DNA of 64,000 nucleotides from Blastomonas sp. SL216 (GTDB taxonomy: Bacteria; Pseudomonadota; Alphaproteobacteria; Sphingomonadales; Sphingomonadaceae), in assembly GCA_026625625.1 (NCBI GenBank), contig CP113055.1:3703001-3767000 (forward strand), in the 5' to 3' direction. The notes below the pieces were generated by a model. That model saw nothing but the letters and a program-made list of their open reading frames with translations. It did not search any database and was not told the DNA's origin. The position numbers were made by a program, and so were the translations under genes. Below are positions 35,807 through 45,325 of the stretch, one piece after another (position 1 is the stretch's first letter; each line of letters begins with the position of its first letter).

Positions 35807-35879
35807 CTCGCACCAGACATCGCCTGAAGAGTGATGGGGGGCAAAAGCACGACCAAAAGGTTGCTTGTGGGAGAAGAGG

Positions 35880-38420
35880 ATGCGCACTTTGTGGAAGCCC
35901 GTTCTGGGCTTGCTTTGCACTGTCTCAATGACATCGATGGCTCAAGCGCAGGACGCGCAGAAGGACGACAGCGCGCCTGAGCGCGATGTCATCATCGTGA
36001 CCGCGACGCTTCGCGCCGCCGATGTTCAGGACATTCCGATCGCGGTGACCGCCGTCAGCCCGGACCAGCTGGACCGGCAGAACGTGCAGGACATCAAGTC
36101 GCTGACGTCGATCTCCCCCAGCTTCAACGTCCAGTCCTCGCAGACTGAAAGCCAGGGTACCTCGATCCGCATTCGCGGTGTCGGCACCACCGGCAACAAC
36201 ACGGGCCTCGAAAGCTCGGTCGGCGTCTTCATCGATGGCGTCTATCAGTCGCGCCCCGGCATCGCGCTGGGCGACCTTCTCGACCTTGAACGGCTGGAAA
36301 TCCTGCGCGGCCCGCAGGGCACGCTGTTCGGCCGCAACACCTCGGCAGGCGCGCTCAACATTACCACCCAGCGTCCCGACCTCACCGAGGTCAAGGCGTT
36401 CGGCAATTTCACCTATGGCAACTACGACTTCTTCAACGTTCAGGCGGGCGTCAGCGTCCCGCTGGTCACCGACCAGCTCGGCCTGCGCATCTCGGGTGCC
36501 TATCGCAAGCGCGACGGCTATCTGCGCAGCGCCACCGTTCCCGGAGCGGAGAGCGGCAACCGTGACCGCTATATCGTCCGCGCACAGCTGCTCTGGGAGC
36601 CTTCGCCCGATGTCAGCGTCCGGCTGATCGGCGATTATGCCAAGGCGAATGAAAACTGCTGCGACGCGGTGATCGTGCGCGAGACCGAACTGGTGCCGTT
36701 CTTTGCGTTCCACGGCCTGCCCAATAGCGGTGTCGTGGCCTCTGGCCCGCAGGCACTCGAGCAGCTGCGGACCAACAGCCAGCAGTTCAACAACGATACC
36801 GAGCAATATGGTTTCTCGGGCGAGTTGAAATGGGACATCGGCCCTGTGCAGATGACCTATATCGGCTCGTATCGCCATTTCGAGGCTTCGTCGGATCAGG
36901 AATCCGATTTCATCGGCCTCAACGTGTTCAGCTCGGGTGCCGGCCAGGCGGCTGCACCGACCACGCCGAGCAATGGTGGCCCGATCCGCACCATGACGCA
37001 TGAGCTCCGCTTCCAGGGCAGCGCGTTTGACGATGCGCTCGATTTCCTGGTCGGCGCCTATTATTCGGACGAGAAGATCCGCGAAATCCAGACGTTGACG
37101 CTGGGGCCCGATTATCAGCGGGCGGTCAGCGCCGGCAACTTCGCCAATGCCGCAGGGGTCAACCCGCTGTTTGCGCTCACCGCGCTGGGCAATGGCGGCG
37201 TGCCGGTCAACGCGGCGGGCAATTTCGCGATCAACCAGTTCCGCCAGGATGCGGAAAGCTTCTCGATCTTCACCCACAATGTCATCAACTTCACCGATAA
37301 TCTCAGCCTCACGCTGGGTGCTCGCTATGTCGATGAAAAGAAGCAGGGCAGCTTCGTCCAACTCGCGGCCAATTCGCCCGCGTGTCAGGCGATCGTCAAT
37401 GGCGTGATCACCGGTGCGATCCCGGCAGCGCTGCGGGCAGGGGCCCTGGGCCTCACCTGCTTCCCGTTCGCCACATCGACCCGCATCACCGTGCCCGGCA
37501 CGGGTGGTACGGTCCTGGCAAGCTCGATCCCGGGCCTGCCCTTGCCGCGCGAATACAATCTGGTCTTCAAGGACGACGAGCTGACCTATACCGCGCAGGT
37601 CGCCTATAACAGCAACAACGGCTTCCTTGCCTATGCCGGCTTCAGCCATGGCTTCAAGTCGGGCGGCTTCAACCTCGACCCGGCTGCGGCCGCGCTGGGG
37701 GCCGATCCGCGCTTCAACTCGGAAAAGGTCGACGCCTACGAGGCGGGGATCAAGACCGAGTTCGCCAATGGCCGGATCCGCGCCAACCTGGCCGTGTTCC
37801 ACATGGACATGAAGGACTTCCAGGTCCTCGAATTCACCGGGGTGCAGTTCCAGACCTTCAACGTCGGCGCTGCCAAATCGACCGGTGTCGAGCTAGAAAT
37901 GTTCGGTCAGTTCGAATCGGGCATCTCGGTCAACGCTGCAGTGACCTATGCCGATGCCCGCTATCCGCGCAATTGCGCGGCAGGCGTGGTCGGTACGGCA
38001 CAGACGCTGGCGACGATCCGCAGCCTGTGCGGTGCGGACCTGACCAACGCGCCGAAGTTCACCGGCGTGTTCGGCATCACCTATGACAAGGAGATCACCG
38101 ACTCCGGATGGAAGATGCTGGCCAACTTCAACATCAACTATTCGGATGACCGCCGCACCAGCACCTCGCCGCTGGACACCAACGGCCTGCCGATCCCGCT
38201 CGACATCCAGGAAAGCTATTTCAAGATGAACGCACGGCTTGGCTTCACCACGCCGGACGACCGTTTCTCGTTTGAACTGTGGGGCACCAACCTGAACAAC
38301 GAAATCACGCGCGGCATCACCGCCAACACCCCGCTGCGCGGCGGTGCGGGCACCCGTTCGCGCATCGGCTTTGTCGAAGAGCCGCGCATGTACGGCATCA
38401 CCGTGCGTGCGAAATATTGA
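35880..38420 (+). CDS. TonB-dependent outer-membrane receptor
   Basis: This 846-residue protein has a signal peptide ending SMAQAQ, a TonB-box-like segment (RDVIIVTATLR), a plug domain with PQGTLFGRNTSAGALNI, and a 22-strand barrel pattern. The C-terminal strand ends in an aromatic/hydrophobic run before Tyr. It imports a ligand through the outer membrane using TonB energy. The ligand is not predictable; the group with the AADVQDIPIAVTAVS opening is greatly expanded in sphingomonads. The start at ATG 35880 has GAAGAGG directly upstream. A strong terminator follows. Confidence 0.9.
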   Translation: MRTLWKPVLGLLCTVSMTSMAQAQDAQKDDSAPERDVIIVTATLRAADVQDIPIAVTAVSPDQLDRQNVQDIKSLTSISPSFNVQSSQTESQGTSIRIRGVGTTGNNTGLESSVGVFIDGVYQSRPGIALGDLLDLERLEILRGPQGTLFGRNTSAGALNITTQRPDLTEVKAFGNFTYGNYDFFNVQAGVSVPLVTDQLGLRISGAYRKRDGYLRSATVPGAESGNRDRYIVRAQLLWEPSPDVSVRLIGDYAKANENCCDAVIVRETELVPFFAFHGLPNSGVVASGPQALEQLRTNSQQFNNDTEQYGFSGELKWDIGPVQMTYIGSYRHFEASSDQESDFIGLNVFSSGAGQAAAPTTPSNGGPIRTMTHELRFQGSAFDDALDFLVGAYYSDEKIREIQTLTLGPDYQRAVSAGNFANAAGVNPLFALTALGNGGVPVNAAGNFAINQFRQDAESFSIFTHNVINFTDNLSLTLGARYVDEKKQGSFVQLAANSPACQAIVNGVITGAIPAALRAGALGLTCFPFATSTRITVPGTGGTVLASSIPGLPLPREYNLVFKDDELTYTAQVAYNSNNGFLAYAGFSHGFKSGGFNLDPAAAALGADPRFNSEKVDAYEAGIKTEFANGRIRANLAVFHMDMKDFQVLEFTGVQFQTFNVGAAKSTGVELEMFGQFESGISVNAAVTYADARYPRNCAAGVVGTAQTLATIRSLCGADLTNAPKFTGVFGITYDKEITDSGWKMLANFNINYSDDRRTSTSPLDTNGLPIPLDIQESYFKMNARLGFTTPDDRFSFELWGTNLNNEITRGITANTPLRGGAGTRSRIGFVEEPRMYGITVRAKY

Positions 38421-38440
38421 GATCGAGAATTGATGGGGGA

Positions 38441-38479
38441 CACCGCCTGATCGCCTAGTGCGACACCCATCAGGCGGTG
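38441..38479. other. 11-bp stem inverted repeat after the TonB receptor gene
   Basis: CACCGCCTGAT and ATCAGGCGGTG pair perfectly across a 17-base loop. It lies 20 bases after the receptor stop and just before the intrinsic terminator. It may be an mRNA-end structure or a mobile palindrome. Confidence 0.6.
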
Positions 38480-38493
38480 AACATCAGTGACCT

Positions 38494-38528
38494 GGGGCGG
38501 CTCCGGCAACGGCAGCCGCCCCTTTTTT
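38494..38528 (+). terminator. Intrinsic terminator of the TonB receptor transcript
   Basis: GGGGCGGCT and AGCCGCCCC form a perfect 9-bp stem with an 11-base loop, followed directly by six T. This is the clearest rho-independent terminator on the plus strand in the window. Confidence 0.9.
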
Positions 38529-38558
38529 GTCAGCTGTGTCGGCGGGTGGCCGGGGTGC

Positions 38559-39557
38559 TTATTGCTTGCCGAAGGCGTCGGCGATCGAACAGGCCGCAGG
38601 GCCAAGAATCACGACGAACAGCGTCGGCAGGATGAACAGGATCAGCGGCACAGTCATGATCGCGGGCAGGCGCGCGGCCTTTTCCTCGGCGCGCATCATG
38701 CGCTCGTTGCGGAATTCGGCCGAAAGCACGCGCAGCGCAGAGGCGAGCGGCGTACCGTATTTCTCGGTCTGGATCATCGTCGTCACCACGCCGCGCACCG
38801 AATCGAGCGCGACGCGATAGGCGAGATTCTCGAAGGCCTGGCGCCGCTCGGTGAGAAAGGCGAGCTCGATCGCGGTGAGCGCGAATTCATCGCCCAGTTC
38901 GGGATAGGCCCGGCCCAGTTCCTTGGCGACGCGGTTGAACGCCGCATCGACGGTGAGGCCGGCCTCGGCGCAGATCACCAGCAGATCGAGCGCGTCGGGC
39001 AGACCCTTGCGGATCGCATCGGTACGCTTGGTGATCATGTTCTGCACGAACAGGTCAGGCGCCTTGTAGCTGCCGATCAGGATCGTCGCGAACAGGCCAA
39101 ATTTCTTCATCGGCGTCCAGTCGGGCACCAGCACCCCCAGGCCATAGATCAGCAATGCTGCAAGCCCGCCCAGGGCGATCGGCAGCACCATGCGGCCGAA
39201 GATGATCGCGACCGCAACGTCCTTGGACCGGATGCCTGCCTGGGCCAGCTTCTGCTGCGCGGCCTTGAGCTGCTCGTCCTGCAGCACGCGCAGCGACTGC
39301 AGCGTGCTGCGCATCTTGTCGGTGGTATCGTTCTTGTGGACGATCTTGGCGCGCTTCTTGGCGGTAGAAGCGGTGATCCCGGCCTTGAGCTGCTCGCGCC
39401 GCTCGTTCAGCGCCTTGACGCGCTTGGCCATCGGGTCGCGCACCGTGGTGGCGGCATAGATGGCAATCAGCACGGCGAGCGTCGCCACCGCGGCGAGCAG
39501 CGTCGCCACGAAGATCACGTCGAACCCCATCAGGGTAGGATTGGCTGCGTCTTGCAC
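38559..39557 (-). CDS. tadC: Tad pilus inner-membrane platform protein TadC
   Basis: This 332-residue type II/IV secretion F-domain protein has a membrane helix near 18-36 and helices in the second half, with the family blocks LPDALDLLVICAEAGLT and VTTMIQTEKYGTPLA. It forms the membrane platform with TadB for Flp pilus assembly. It is last in the operon, 17 bases after tadB. Confidence 0.92.
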   Translation of the reverse strand: MQDAANPTLMGFDVIFVATLLAAVATLAVLIAIYAATTVRDPMAKRVKALNERREQLKAGITASTAKKRAKIVHKNDTTDKMRSTLQSLRVLQDEQLKAAQQKLAQAGIRSKDVAVAIIFGRMVLPIALGGLAALLIYGLGVLVPDWTPMKKFGLFATILIGSYKAPDLFVQNMITKRTDAIRKGLPDALDLLVICAEAGLTVDAAFNRVAKELGRAYPELGDEFALTAIELAFLTERRQAFENLAYRVALDSVRGVVTTMIQTEKYGTPLASALRVLSAEFRNERMMRAEEKAARLPAIMTVPLILFILPTLFVVILGPAACSIADAFGKQ

Positions 39558-39574
39558 TGTCCCTTATCCCCCGA

Positions 39575-40546
39575 TCAGATTTCGAAGCTGACCATCTTGG
39601 CCATGATGAACACGCCGATGCCCATCCAGACCAAGCCGCCCAGACCGGCGATCATCAGCCGTTCCTCGACGAAGAAGCCGGCAAGATAGGCAGGGTTGAC
39701 CCACCAGATCATCATGAACACCAGAAACGGCAACGAGCCGACGATATAGGCCGATGCCTTGGATTCAGACGACAGCGCTCGGATCTTCAGCTTCATCTGC
39801 GCGCGCGAACGCAGCACGGCTCCCAGGTTGGAGAGCGTCTCGGCAAGGTTGCCGCCCGTCTCGCGCTGGATCGCCAGGGTGATGCAGAAGAAGTTGAACT
39901 CGGGCGTCTGCAGCCGGTTGGCGCTTTCCTGCAGCGCATCTTCCATCGACCGGCCGATCTTGATCCGCTCGGTCACCAGCTTGAATTCCTCGCCGACCGG
40001 GCCCGGGATTTCCTTGGCCACGACCTGCAGCGTTTCGGTGACCGGAAGGCCGGAGCGCAGGCCGCGCACCAGCAGGTCGATCGCATCGGGGAAACGCGCG
40101 GTGAACTGGTTCAGGCGGCGCTTGATGAAATGGCCGACGACCATGTGCGGCAGGCCAAAGCCCAGGGCAGAGCCGATGAACAGGCTCATCAGCACCTGGC
40201 CCGAGCGAAAATACACGGCCGTTGCGACCAGCAGGCCAAGGCCGATCACCACCTGGCCGAACTGCATGACGGTCCAGCTCTTGCCGGTCATCGCCAGGCG
40301 GCGCGCCAGCATCTGGACCTTGGTCAGCTCCTCGCCATCCTGATTGAAGCGCGGCTTGCGGTTGGCAATCGCCTTGCGCATCTGCGCTTCGACCTTGGCG
40401 CTGGCATTCTCGCTATAGCGCTCACGTACCGCCAGGATGCGGCGCTGCAGCTCCTTGCGCTCGGACGGGCCGGACAAGGCCATGGCAAGCAGGCCGAACA
40501 CGCTCGCAAGGCCCGCCGCCAACAGCAATGTCTGCACCATATCCAT
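39575..40546 (-). CDS. tadB: Tad pilus inner-membrane platform protein TadB
   Basis: This 323-residue F-domain protein has an N-terminal helix (LLLAAGLASVFGLLAMAL), the block FPDAIDLLVRGLRSGLPV and TLSNLGAVLRSRAQMKLK, and C-terminal helices. It pairs with TadC. The gene normally just upstream, cpaF/tadA, is absent: only 57 bases separate it from cpaE. Confidence 0.92.
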   Translation of the reverse strand: MDMVQTLLLAAGLASVFGLLAMALSGPSERKELQRRILAVRERYSENASAKVEAQMRKAIANRKPRFNQDGEELTKVQMLARRLAMTGKSWTVMQFGQVVIGLGLLVATAVYFRSGQVLMSLFIGSALGFGLPHMVVGHFIKRRLNQFTARFPDAIDLLVRGLRSGLPVTETLQVVAKEIPGPVGEEFKLVTERIKIGRSMEDALQESANRLQTPEFNFFCITLAIQRETGGNLAETLSNLGAVLRSRAQMKLKIRALSSESKASAYIVGSLPFLVFMMIWWVNPAYLAGFFVEERLMIAGLGGLVWMGIGVFIMAKMVSFEI

Positions 40547-40573
40547 GCGCTCTTCACCCGCAATGTCGGCTGC

Positions 40574-40594
40574 CCACCTCCAAGGCGGAGGCGG
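40574..40594 (-). other. Hairpin in the cpaE-tadB junction
   Basis: On the minus strand CCGCCTCC pairs with GGAGGTGG (one G-U pair) around a five-base loop. It sits where cpaF is usually found. It may be an mRNA processing site or a deletion scar. Confidence 0.45.
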
Positions 40595-40603
40595 CGGTTC
40601 CGG

Positions 40604-41899
40604 TTACTTCTTGGCAGTCTTGGCCAGCTTGGCCGGTTTGCTTGGCAGCAGCGATTTGAAATCACCGAACTTGCCGAGCAGCGATTTCTTCGCGCCGCCA
40701 GCATCCTTTTCCGCCGCAGCCTCTTCCTCGACCAGGCCCAGGCAGCGATCGGTCAGCGTCTTCATCACCGCGCCGGCCTTGGTCGACTTGCCTGCCTCAC
40801 AGAACGGCTGGCCAAGCTTGGCAGCCTGCGCCGCCGTCTTGGGATCGGCCGGGATCAGGAAATCGATCTTGCGTTCGATCGTGGTCTCGAAGTCCGCACG
40901 GCTGATTTCCAGCGCGGCAGGCTGAACCTTGTTGGCCACCACCAGCACCCGGGCCGCAGGCGCATTCGACTTGAGCCAGGCCAGAAGCCGGATCGCATCG
41001 CGCGCCGAAGCCAGCGTCAGTTCGGTGACCAGCACCGCGATGTTCGTTTCGGCGACCAGATGCGGATAATCGATCAGCATCTGGCGCGGCAGATCGACCA
41101 CGGTGTTCTCAAAGGCGTGGCGGAACTCTTCCTGCAACTGGAAGAAGGCCGTGCCATCGGTGATCAACGGCGAGCTGATCGGCGCTTCGGCCGACAGGAT
41201 CGACAGCTTGTCATTGGCCTTGATCATCGCGCGTTCGATGAACAGACCGTCGATGCGGCTGGGATTGTCGATTGCATCGGTCAGGCCGCGACCAGGCTCC
41301 AGGTCCATGGTCAGCGCGCCGGTGCCGAAATGCAGGTCAAGGTCGAGCAGCGCGGTCATCCGCCCGGCATTCTTGCTCAGCTGCCAGGCGAGCGAGGTGG
41401 CCACGGTGGAGGCGCCCACGCCGCCACGCGTGCCGATCACCATGATGCCGACATGCGCACGCTCGGTGACCACTTCGCCCGGCTTGGGGGCATTCAGCAT
41501 CGCTTGCGCGTTCAGAATGGTGTCGCGGATCTGGTCGGGCCCGACGGGCTTGAGCAGATAGTCGTGCAGGCCGCTGGCGATGAGATCGCGGTACAGCCGT
41601 ACGTCATTGACCTGGCCCATCGCGATCACGACGGTGCCCGGCTCGCACACTTCGGCCAGCGCGTTGATATCGTTGAGCGGATCGCCCGATTCCGACAGGT
41701 CGACCAGCAGGATGTTGGGGCTTGCGGTGATCGAGAGCGATTGCACCGCGTTGCGCAGGCCGCCCTTGCTGCACTTTTCCGGCGGCCAGCCCATGTTGAT
41801 GGCCATGGCGCGCACGATGTCCAGCGTCGGTTCGTCACAGATGAACGCCGCGAACGGATCGCGGGTGGCAGTCATGCCAGGCTTCCAGGGCGCGTTCAC
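40604..41899 (-). CDS. cpaE: Pilus assembly ATPase-like protein CpaE/TadZ
   Basis: This 431-residue protein has an N-terminal receiver-like domain (about 20-130, without a clear phosphoacceptor pattern) and a MinD/ParA-like domain with the deviant P-loop GTRGGVGASTVATS and ALLDLDLHFG. TadZ/CpaE proteins localise the Tad machinery to a pole. The C-terminal tail is Lys/Ala-rich. The start overlaps the cpaD stop by four bases. Confidence 0.92.
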   Translation of the reverse strand: MNAPWKPGMTATRDPFAAFICDEPTLDIVRAMAINMGWPPEKCSKGGLRNAVQSLSITASPNILLVDLSESGDPLNDINALAEVCEPGTVVIAMGQVNDVRLYRDLIASGLHDYLLKPVGPDQIRDTILNAQAMLNAPKPGEVVTERAHVGIMVIGTRGGVGASTVATSLAWQLSKNAGRMTALLDLDLHFGTGALTMDLEPGRGLTDAIDNPSRIDGLFIERAMIKANDKLSILSAEAPISSPLITDGTAFFQLQEEFRHAFENTVVDLPRQMLIDYPHLVAETNIAVLVTELTLASARDAIRLLAWLKSNAPAARVLVVANKVQPAALEISRADFETTIERKIDFLIPADPKTAAQAAKLGQPFCEAGKSTKAGAVMKTLTDRCLGLVEEEAAAEKDAGGAKKSLLGKFGDFKSLLPSKPAKLAKTAKK

Positions 41900-42537
41900 T
41901 GCGATCCTCCTGACTGCAGGCCGCTCTGCTTGAGGCCACCCGAACCGGAGGGCGGGGCTTCGCGATACTGCTTGATGACGGTGTTGGACCGCTGGGTCGG
42001 ATCGGTCGGCGCGCCGGGCTCGCCGCGCACCAGATCTTCCTTGTTGGCGACCATCGCCGCAACATTGGAGTTCACCGCGCAGCCGTAATTGCTGCTGGTG
42101 GCGTTGCGATAGTTCATTTCCAGCTTGGACTTCCAGTCGGGGCAGCCGGGCACTTCGGCAAGGCTGCGGGTTACCACCACGCGAACCGTGCCGGGGGCGA
42201 TCTCGCCATTTGTCACCGGGGCAATCTCGTTCACCAGCAGGCCGTGGCGCGAGGCTGCGGCCTCGATCGCCGATTTGACCACGACGTTGCGACCGCTGGG
42301 GTCATCGATCGACACGCGGTCACCATAGCCCAGGTCCATCGCCTGGAACCATTCGGCCAGACGGCGCTGTTCCTGCGTGGGCAGCGATCCGCCCTGCGCG
42401 TTGAGGTCCAGCGTGTAGTTGCTCCGCGATACCACCGGCTGGTGGACGCTTTCCAGGCTGCGGTTGCTGGCCATGTTGCCACAACCCGACAAGGTCAGGA
42501 CGGCCGCTGCTGCGATTGCTGCATGATAGGCGCGCAT
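41896..42537 (-). CDS. cpaD: Pilus assembly lipoprotein CpaD
   Basis: This 213-residue protein has a signal peptide with lipobox LSGC and the CpaD blocks RLAEWFQAMDLGYGDRV and VPGCPDWKSKLEMNYRNA, ending in a Gly/Ser-rich tail. It is an outer-membrane lipoprotein of the Tad secretin complex. I chose the ATG preceded by GAGGAGA rather than one five codons upstream. Confidence 0.9.
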   Translation of the reverse strand: MRAYHAAIAAAAVLTLSGCGNMASNRSLESVHQPVVSRSNYTLDLNAQGGSLPTQEQRRLAEWFQAMDLGYGDRVSIDDPSGRNVVVKSAIEAAASRHGLLVNEIAPVTNGEIAPGTVRVVVTRSLAEVPGCPDWKSKLEMNYRNATSSNYGCAVNSNVAAMVANKEDLVRGEPGAPTDPTQRSNTVIKQYREAPPSGSGGLKQSGLQSGGSQ

Positions 42538-42567
42538 GGATATTCTCCTCAAAGCGGGTGGCTGGCC

Positions 42568-44238
42568 TCAGTCGAACGAAAAGCCCGGGGCGGCGGCGAT
42601 ATCGGCAGGCTTGCCGCTGTCCTTGGTCTTGCCCTTGCGCGCATCACGCTGCGGCTTGGCAGCAGAAGGCGGCAGGGCGCGCGGCTGGGCGGGCAGGGCA
42701 CCGAATTCGGGGGCATTGCCGCCCTCGGCAGGCGCGACGCTCGGCATGGGCCGTTCGCCGCCGGAAACGCCATCGGACTGCTGATTGTTGATCAGCCGCT
42801 GCGCCTCATCGGGGGTGCGGAAGCCATCGGTCGGCAGCTTGATCTCGTTGGCATTGACCGGCTTCACCAGATACGGTGTCACCACGATCACAAGCTCGGT
42901 CTCGCCCTTGCGGAAGTTCGACGACTTGAACAGATTGCCCAGCACCGGCATGTCGCCCAGGCCCGGGGCCTTGTCGACCAGATCCTGCGAGTTGTTGCTG
43001 AGCAGCCCGGCAATCATGAAGCTCTCGCCCGACCCCAGCTCGACCGTGGTTTCGGCCCGGCGGGTGGTGAGCGCAGGCACCTGGAAGCCGCCCAGCGTGA
43101 CCGAGCCTGCCGAAGACAGTTCGGACACCTCGGGGCGGACGCGCATCGAGATGCGGCCATTGGCGAGCACGGTCGGCGTATAGGCCAGGCTCACACCGAA
43201 CCGGCGATATTCGATGGTGGTGGCACCAAAGCCCTGGTTAATCGGGATCGGAAATTCGCCGCCCGCCAGAAAGTCTGCGGTCTCGCCCGACAACGCGGTG
43301 AGGTTGGGCTGCGACAGCGTGGTCACCAGGCCGACCTGTTCCGCCAGATCGAACGCGCTGGCGATATCGAGGCCGAACAGGCGGCCCGCTGCCTGGATCG
43401 CGGTCTTGCCGTCAATCCCGTTCAGGAACGAGGTGGTGGTGCCGCCAGTGACGAACTGGCCGGTGGCTGGATTGAACGGCAGCGACAGCGATCCGGCGGG
43501 CAGGCCGAACTGCGCCGATGCGTCAAGGCGCGGCAGCGTGGTCACATCCAGCGTGTCGCGGATCGTCGCAAAGTTGCGCGAGGCACGGCCGACGCCGAAC
43601 TGGAAGCCGCCGGTCACATCGCGGGTCAAGAGGTTCGCGCCGATTTCCTTGACCAGCGAGCGGCTGACCTCGGCGATGCGCACCTGCAGGTTGACCTGCA
43701 TCGGGGTGGCGGTCTGCAGGCGGCTGATGACCTTGACGTTATCACCGACAAAGGCCTGCACCAGGCGCTCGGCCTCGGCGCTGTCCTCGGGCGCGCCCAC
43801 GGTGCCGGTCAGCAGCACCACGCCGTTCAGCGTGCTGACGCGCACCTTGGCGTCGGGCATGGCGAGCGTCAGCATCTGGTCGATCGAATCGATGTTCGAT
43901 CCGACCCGGATCGTCGCGGAATAGACCACCTGGCCTGCTGCATTGCTGGCGTAAAGCGTCGTCTCGCCGCCGGCCTTGCCGAAGACATAGAGCTGCTTGG
44001 ACGACTTCACCTGCACGTCGGCGACGCTGGTATCCGCGACGAAGAGGTCCGTCATCGTGCCGGGCAGCTGGATCAGCTGGCCACGACCGATCGACAGCAC
44101 CAGCGTTTCCGCCGGGCGCTGGGTGGCCGACTGGGCATTGGCGGCGCCACCGATAAACGGTGCAGGTCCCGCCAGCGATGCGGTCGCAGCGACGACGCCC
44201 GACAGCAGCGCACCCTTGATGAAACTGGAACAACGCAT
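42568..44238 (-). CDS. cpaC: Tad/Flp pilus secretin CpaC (RcpA)
   Basis: This 556-residue protein has a signal peptide, the pilus-retraction/BON-like N-domain (GQLIQLPGTMTDLFVADTS, VLLTGTVGAPEDSAEAERL) and a secretin C-domain with VTTLSQPNLTALSGETADF and GDMPVLGNLFKSSNFRKGE. It forms the outer-membrane channel for the pilus. A Pro/Ala-rich tail of about 70 residues follows the secretin domain. It begins two bases after cpaB ends. Confidence 0.93.
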   Translation of the reverse strand: MRCSSFIKGALLSGVVAATASLAGPAPFIGGAANAQSATQRPAETLVLSIGRGQLIQLPGTMTDLFVADTSVADVQVKSSKQLYVFGKAGGETTLYASNAAGQVVYSATIRVGSNIDSIDQMLTLAMPDAKVRVSTLNGVVLLTGTVGAPEDSAEAERLVQAFVGDNVKVISRLQTATPMQVNLQVRIAEVSRSLVKEIGANLLTRDVTGGFQFGVGRASRNFATIRDTLDVTTLPRLDASAQFGLPAGSLSLPFNPATGQFVTGGTTTSFLNGIDGKTAIQAAGRLFGLDIASAFDLAEQVGLVTTLSQPNLTALSGETADFLAGGEFPIPINQGFGATTIEYRRFGVSLAYTPTVLANGRISMRVRPEVSELSSAGSVTLGGFQVPALTTRRAETTVELGSGESFMIAGLLSNNSQDLVDKAPGLGDMPVLGNLFKSSNFRKGETELVIVVTPYLVKPVNANEIKLPTDGFRTPDEAQRLINNQQSDGVSGGERPMPSVAPAEGGNAPEFGALPAQPRALPPSAAKPQRDARKGKTKDSGKPADIAAAPGFSFD

Positions 44239-44240
44239 GG

Positions 44241-45284
44241 TTATTTCCCTCCGACCGGAACTTCGGTCACTGTGTTTCCGCGTGCGACGCGCACGACCGG
44301 TCCGCTCGGCACCGGCGGTGCGGCGGGGGCGATGACCTGTTGCGGTGCTCCGCCGGGAGCTGCAGGTCCGTTATATTCGCTCTGGCGACGGCTGCCGCCC
44401 ATGCTGGGCACAGACCGGCGCTGGAAGCGCGACACATCGCCGCCGGTGACATAGGTCGGGTCGGTATCGACCGGGCGCGTGGCAAAGGCCTTGAGCAGCT
44501 TGTCCTCGGTCTTGCGGTCAGCGCCCTCGGGCAGCTTGATGTCGCCGGCGGCCATCGAGCGTTCCAGCTCCGCCTCGTTATCGGCGATCGAACGCAGCGA
44601 CAGGCTCAGCGTGCCGATGGTCTGGGCCACCGCGATCTTCTCCGCCAGCTTGGGGGTGGCTTCGACCGTCACGGTGGTAAAGGCGATGACTTCGGGCTTG
44701 CCCTCAGCATTTTCGGCCGTCACGCGCTGGTCGGTGGCGAGCACGCGCAGGTTGCGGATGATGGTTTCGGACGCATTGAGCGCCGGGCCTTCGCCATCGC
44801 CGCCCACGGTCTGGGTCAGCACCAGGTCGACCCGGTCGCCGGGAAAGACAAAGCCGGCAACGCCGGTGCGTGCCGAAACGGGCACGGTGACCGCGCGCAT
44901 GCCGGGGCCGAGCGCTGCTGCCAGGAAGCCGCGGTCGCCGGGCTTGACCAGCGACCCTTGCGTGACCGGCTGGCCAGCGGTGACGGCGTTGCGCACCACG
45001 GTGCCAAGCAGGGAATCGATCTTGGAGTCGGCTTCAAGGAAATAGGCGTTGCTCACCAGCTCGCTGGGCCAGGGCTGAAAGGCGACACTGTCGGGCGTGA
45101 TGATGGTGCCGACGGGCAGCGAGCGGTTGGCCACAAGCACGCGCGGCCCCGTGGGAACCGCCTGTTGCGGCGCTGCCGTCACTTCGGGCGCGGCCGATCC
45201 TGTGAAGAGGCTTCTGGCGAGAAACGCCGTGCAGAGCGCGATCACGAGCGCCCCTACAAGCAGGATGACTTTTCGTTTATCCAT
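44241..45284 (-). CDS. cpaB: Pilus assembly protein CpaB (RcpC)
   Basis: This 347-residue protein has an N-terminal membrane anchor (VILLVGALVIALCTAFLA), a SAF/beta-clip domain (RVLVANRSLPVGTIITPDSV) and the VSARTGVAGFVFPGDRVDLVL block of CpaB/RcpC. It is a periplasmic component linked to the secretin. ATG 45284 begins the anchor; six more codons are open upstream. Confidence 0.9.
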   Translation of the reverse strand: MDKRKVILLVGALVIALCTAFLARSLFTGSAAPEVTAAPQQAVPTGPRVLVANRSLPVGTIITPDSVAFQPWPSELVSNAYFLEADSKIDSLLGTVVRNAVTAGQPVTQGSLVKPGDRGFLAAALGPGMRAVTVPVSARTGVAGFVFPGDRVDLVLTQTVGGDGEGPALNASETIIRNLRVLATDQRVTAENAEGKPEVIAFTTVTVEATPKLAEKIAVAQTIGTLSLSLRSIADNEAELERSMAAGDIKLPEGADRKTEDKLLKAFATRPVDTDPTYVTGGDVSRFQRRSVPSMGGSRRQSEYNGPAAPGGAPQQVIAPAAPPVPSGPVVRVARGNTVTEVPVGGK

Positions 45285-45325
45285 GGCGTTTGAAGCCCCC
45301 AAAGTCCTTCAGAATGTTCATCTTT

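Noticed and set aside
40547-40603. Degenerate cpaF remnant between cpaE and tadB
   Set aside because: The 57 bases show no ATPase motif in any frame, only a hairpin, so no pseudogene can be claimed.
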